Positions 30,168 to 31,197 of a stretch of 31,197 nt of DNA are shown piece after piece. The number at the start of each line of letters is the position of its first letter. Position 1 is the stretch's first letter. The stretch is from NCBI GenBank assembly GCA_964436865.1, contig CAYTFK010000043.1:1-31197 (forward strand), written 5' to 3'. A program made the translations under genes and the position numbers. Source of the stretch: JAXGPP01 sp964436865 (GTDB lineage: Bacteria; Planctomycetota; Planctomycetia; Pirellulales; Thermoguttaceae). The notes under the pieces were generated by a model. The model saw nothing but the letters and a program-made list of their open reading frames with translations. It made no database searches and was not told where the DNA came from.

Positions 30168-31197
30168 TCGCGGCCTCGGCCAGGTTTTCGAAGCAAAGGG
30201 CGGGAGCTCTTTCCGTGTGGCGCCAGCGCCGGCGGAGGGCCGCACCCTGCTCGCAAGTTCTTAGCAGCAGGGGGCTGATGATTCCCCGCAACGCCACCGT
30301 CAGCCGCCCCACGGGATATGGCTGCGGTCTCCACCCCGCGATCGCCTGGGTGAGCGGTCCCAGCGTGTCGACCGCGCGGCGAGGCAGCGACCCGTGGTAG
30401 CGTTGGAGCAGTTCCCATTGCAGAAGCTGGCCCGGAGTGCATGAGGCGAATTCGGGCGCGTAGCCGATCTTGTGCCAATGGGAGACCCCTTTGGATACGT
30501 AGCCATAGACGAACGATACCGGCCGATCGCCGCAATGCAGGAAAGCCAGTTCCAGTTGCCGCCACGCAGCAAGCTGCTCGGCCTGGCGGGCGTAGAAGTC
30601 GAACAAACCTGCGCTGCGAAGGACCGAGCTTCCCGCCTCGCCCTTCCAGCTCAGGTCCTCGATTTCAAACGCCGCGTGCAGCCGCGGCCGAACCTCCGCA
30701 GTGGGAAGATCGGTGAGCACATCGACCGCCATCGCGGCTCGTTCGTTCACCCGGCGGATACAGCGGCGCATGTTGCGGCGACGATTGCCGGACAAGGTTC
30801 GCTCAAACGCATCCCAGTCTTCTCCCAGCTCGATCATTCCTACCGGCGTCTGCTCGCGGGCCTCGAAGCGCATCGCTGCGCGGTCCATCGCCGCGCGAAA
30901 TGCCACCCACCGCGTCCTCCTGAGTGGCACGTTTGTGAACCACAGGAACTGCCAGGGAGACGATCGCAGCGCGGCGACCAGTGCGTTGAGCGGCGCTGCG
31001 GCATCGACATGGCGGTCGAGCAGCAGGTCGCCGTTGGGCGACCAGGCGTTGGTGGTTGTGCCGCCCACCGTGAATCCAGGGCAGTGAAAACAGCGGACCA
31101 GGGGCAAGGCCGCAAGGTAGCGGCCCCCTTCCTCGACCGCCAGGGCATGAAAGCCTGACCGCGGCGCGAAGTGCTCGACCCACTGGGCCACCATCTC
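30148..31197 (-). CDS. FemAB/CelD-like GNAT acyltransferase, N-terminus outside the window
   Basis: At least 348 residues of an Acetyltransf_6 (CelD/BcsL or FemAB-like) protein. Visible are WEHFAPRSGFHALAVEEGGRYLAALPL near the start of the fragment, SGNRRRNMRRCIRRV, the acidic IEDLSWKGEAG segment, and the GNAT core LAFLHCGDRPVSFVYGY with HKIGYAPEF and PGQLLQWELLQ. These transfer acyl or aminoacyl groups to amines, often in polysaccharide or peptidoglycan synthesis. The family usually has about 20-40 residues before the first visible Trp-His-like segment, so the gene probably continues past 31197. The stop is TGA at 30148-30150. Confidence 0.85.
   Translation of the reverse strand, partial: EMVAQWVEHFAPRSGFHALAVEEGGRYLAALPLVRCFHCPGFTVGGTTTNAWSPNGDLLLDRHVDAAAPLNALVAALRSSPWQFLWFTNVPLRRTRWVAFRAAMDRAAMRFEAREQTPVGMIELGEDWDAFERTLSGNRRRNMRRCIRRVNERAAMAVDVLTDLPTAEVRPRLHAAFEIEDLSWKGEAGSSVLRSAGLFDFYARQAEQLAAWRQLELAFLHCGDRPVSFVYGYVSKGVSHWHKIGYAPEFASCTPGQLLQWELLQRYHGSLPRRAVDTLGPLTQAIAGWRPQPYPVGRLTVALRGIISPLLLRTCEQGAALRRRWRHTERAPALCFENLAEAAIGAEYS

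Overview
The window is high-GC DNA (roughly 65% by impression) and reads as a chromosomal segment of a planctomycete, probably of the Pirellulales type. The evidence is gene content: a GldG-type/DUF4340 protein, a double-length ABC-2 permease, a DUF2079 membrane protein, a glycan-active cluster with a C-x-P-S-R sulfatase, a BamB/PQQ-like propeller protein, an ExeA-like ATPase, a zinc-type URO-D family methyltransferase and a FemAB/CelD-like acyltransferase. It is draft sequence: exactly 100 Ns at 11432-11531 interrupt sodB. I saw no rRNA, tRNA, CRISPR array, insertion sequence or phage genes.

Layout. 373-9088 is mostly minus strand: a GldG/DUF4340 fusion, a DUF2079 membrane protein, NAD(P)H-hydrate epimerase (nnrE), a small plus-strand FmdB zinc ribbon and an internally duplicated ABC-2 permease. 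9169-10873 holds a Ser/Thr/Gly/Tyr-rich lipoprotein with its own intrinsic terminator, a near-consensus promoter and a roughly 310-nt structured leader. 11102-14069 holds sodB (Mn type, gapped) and a three-domain c-di-GMP protein (degenerate HD-GYP, PAS, active GGDEF). 14392-17495 is a plus-strand group: FAH-family hydrolase, larB, nnrD (overlapping larB by 4 nt) and a DUF2784 membrane protein.

17866-22182 is a three-gene secreted carbohydrate cluster (GH32/43-like propeller, GH53-like TIM barrel, sulfatase), probably for a sulfated polysaccharide. 22200-23066 is an unassigned lipoprotein. 23299-25142 is the most unusual segment: a ParD/ParE-type toxin-antitoxin pair whose toxin stop codon overlaps the start of a [NiFe]-hydrogenase maturation protease, followed by a cyclic-nucleotide-binding-fold protein and hypA, all tightly packed and without hydrogenase structural genes nearby. 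25233-31197 holds a URO-D family methyltransferase, a small membrane protein, an ExeA-like ATPase, rsmE, a PQQ-like propeller protein and a FemAB/CelD-like acyltransferase cut by the window end.

Themes. Two groups concern nickel biology (larB; hydrogenase protease plus hypA), and the two halves of NAD(P)HX repair are encoded as separate genes. TTGACC recurs as a -35-like element upstream of three genes, and a TAGAAT hexamer recurs in intergenic DNA. The rest looks like ordinary planctomycete housekeeping and envelope functions.
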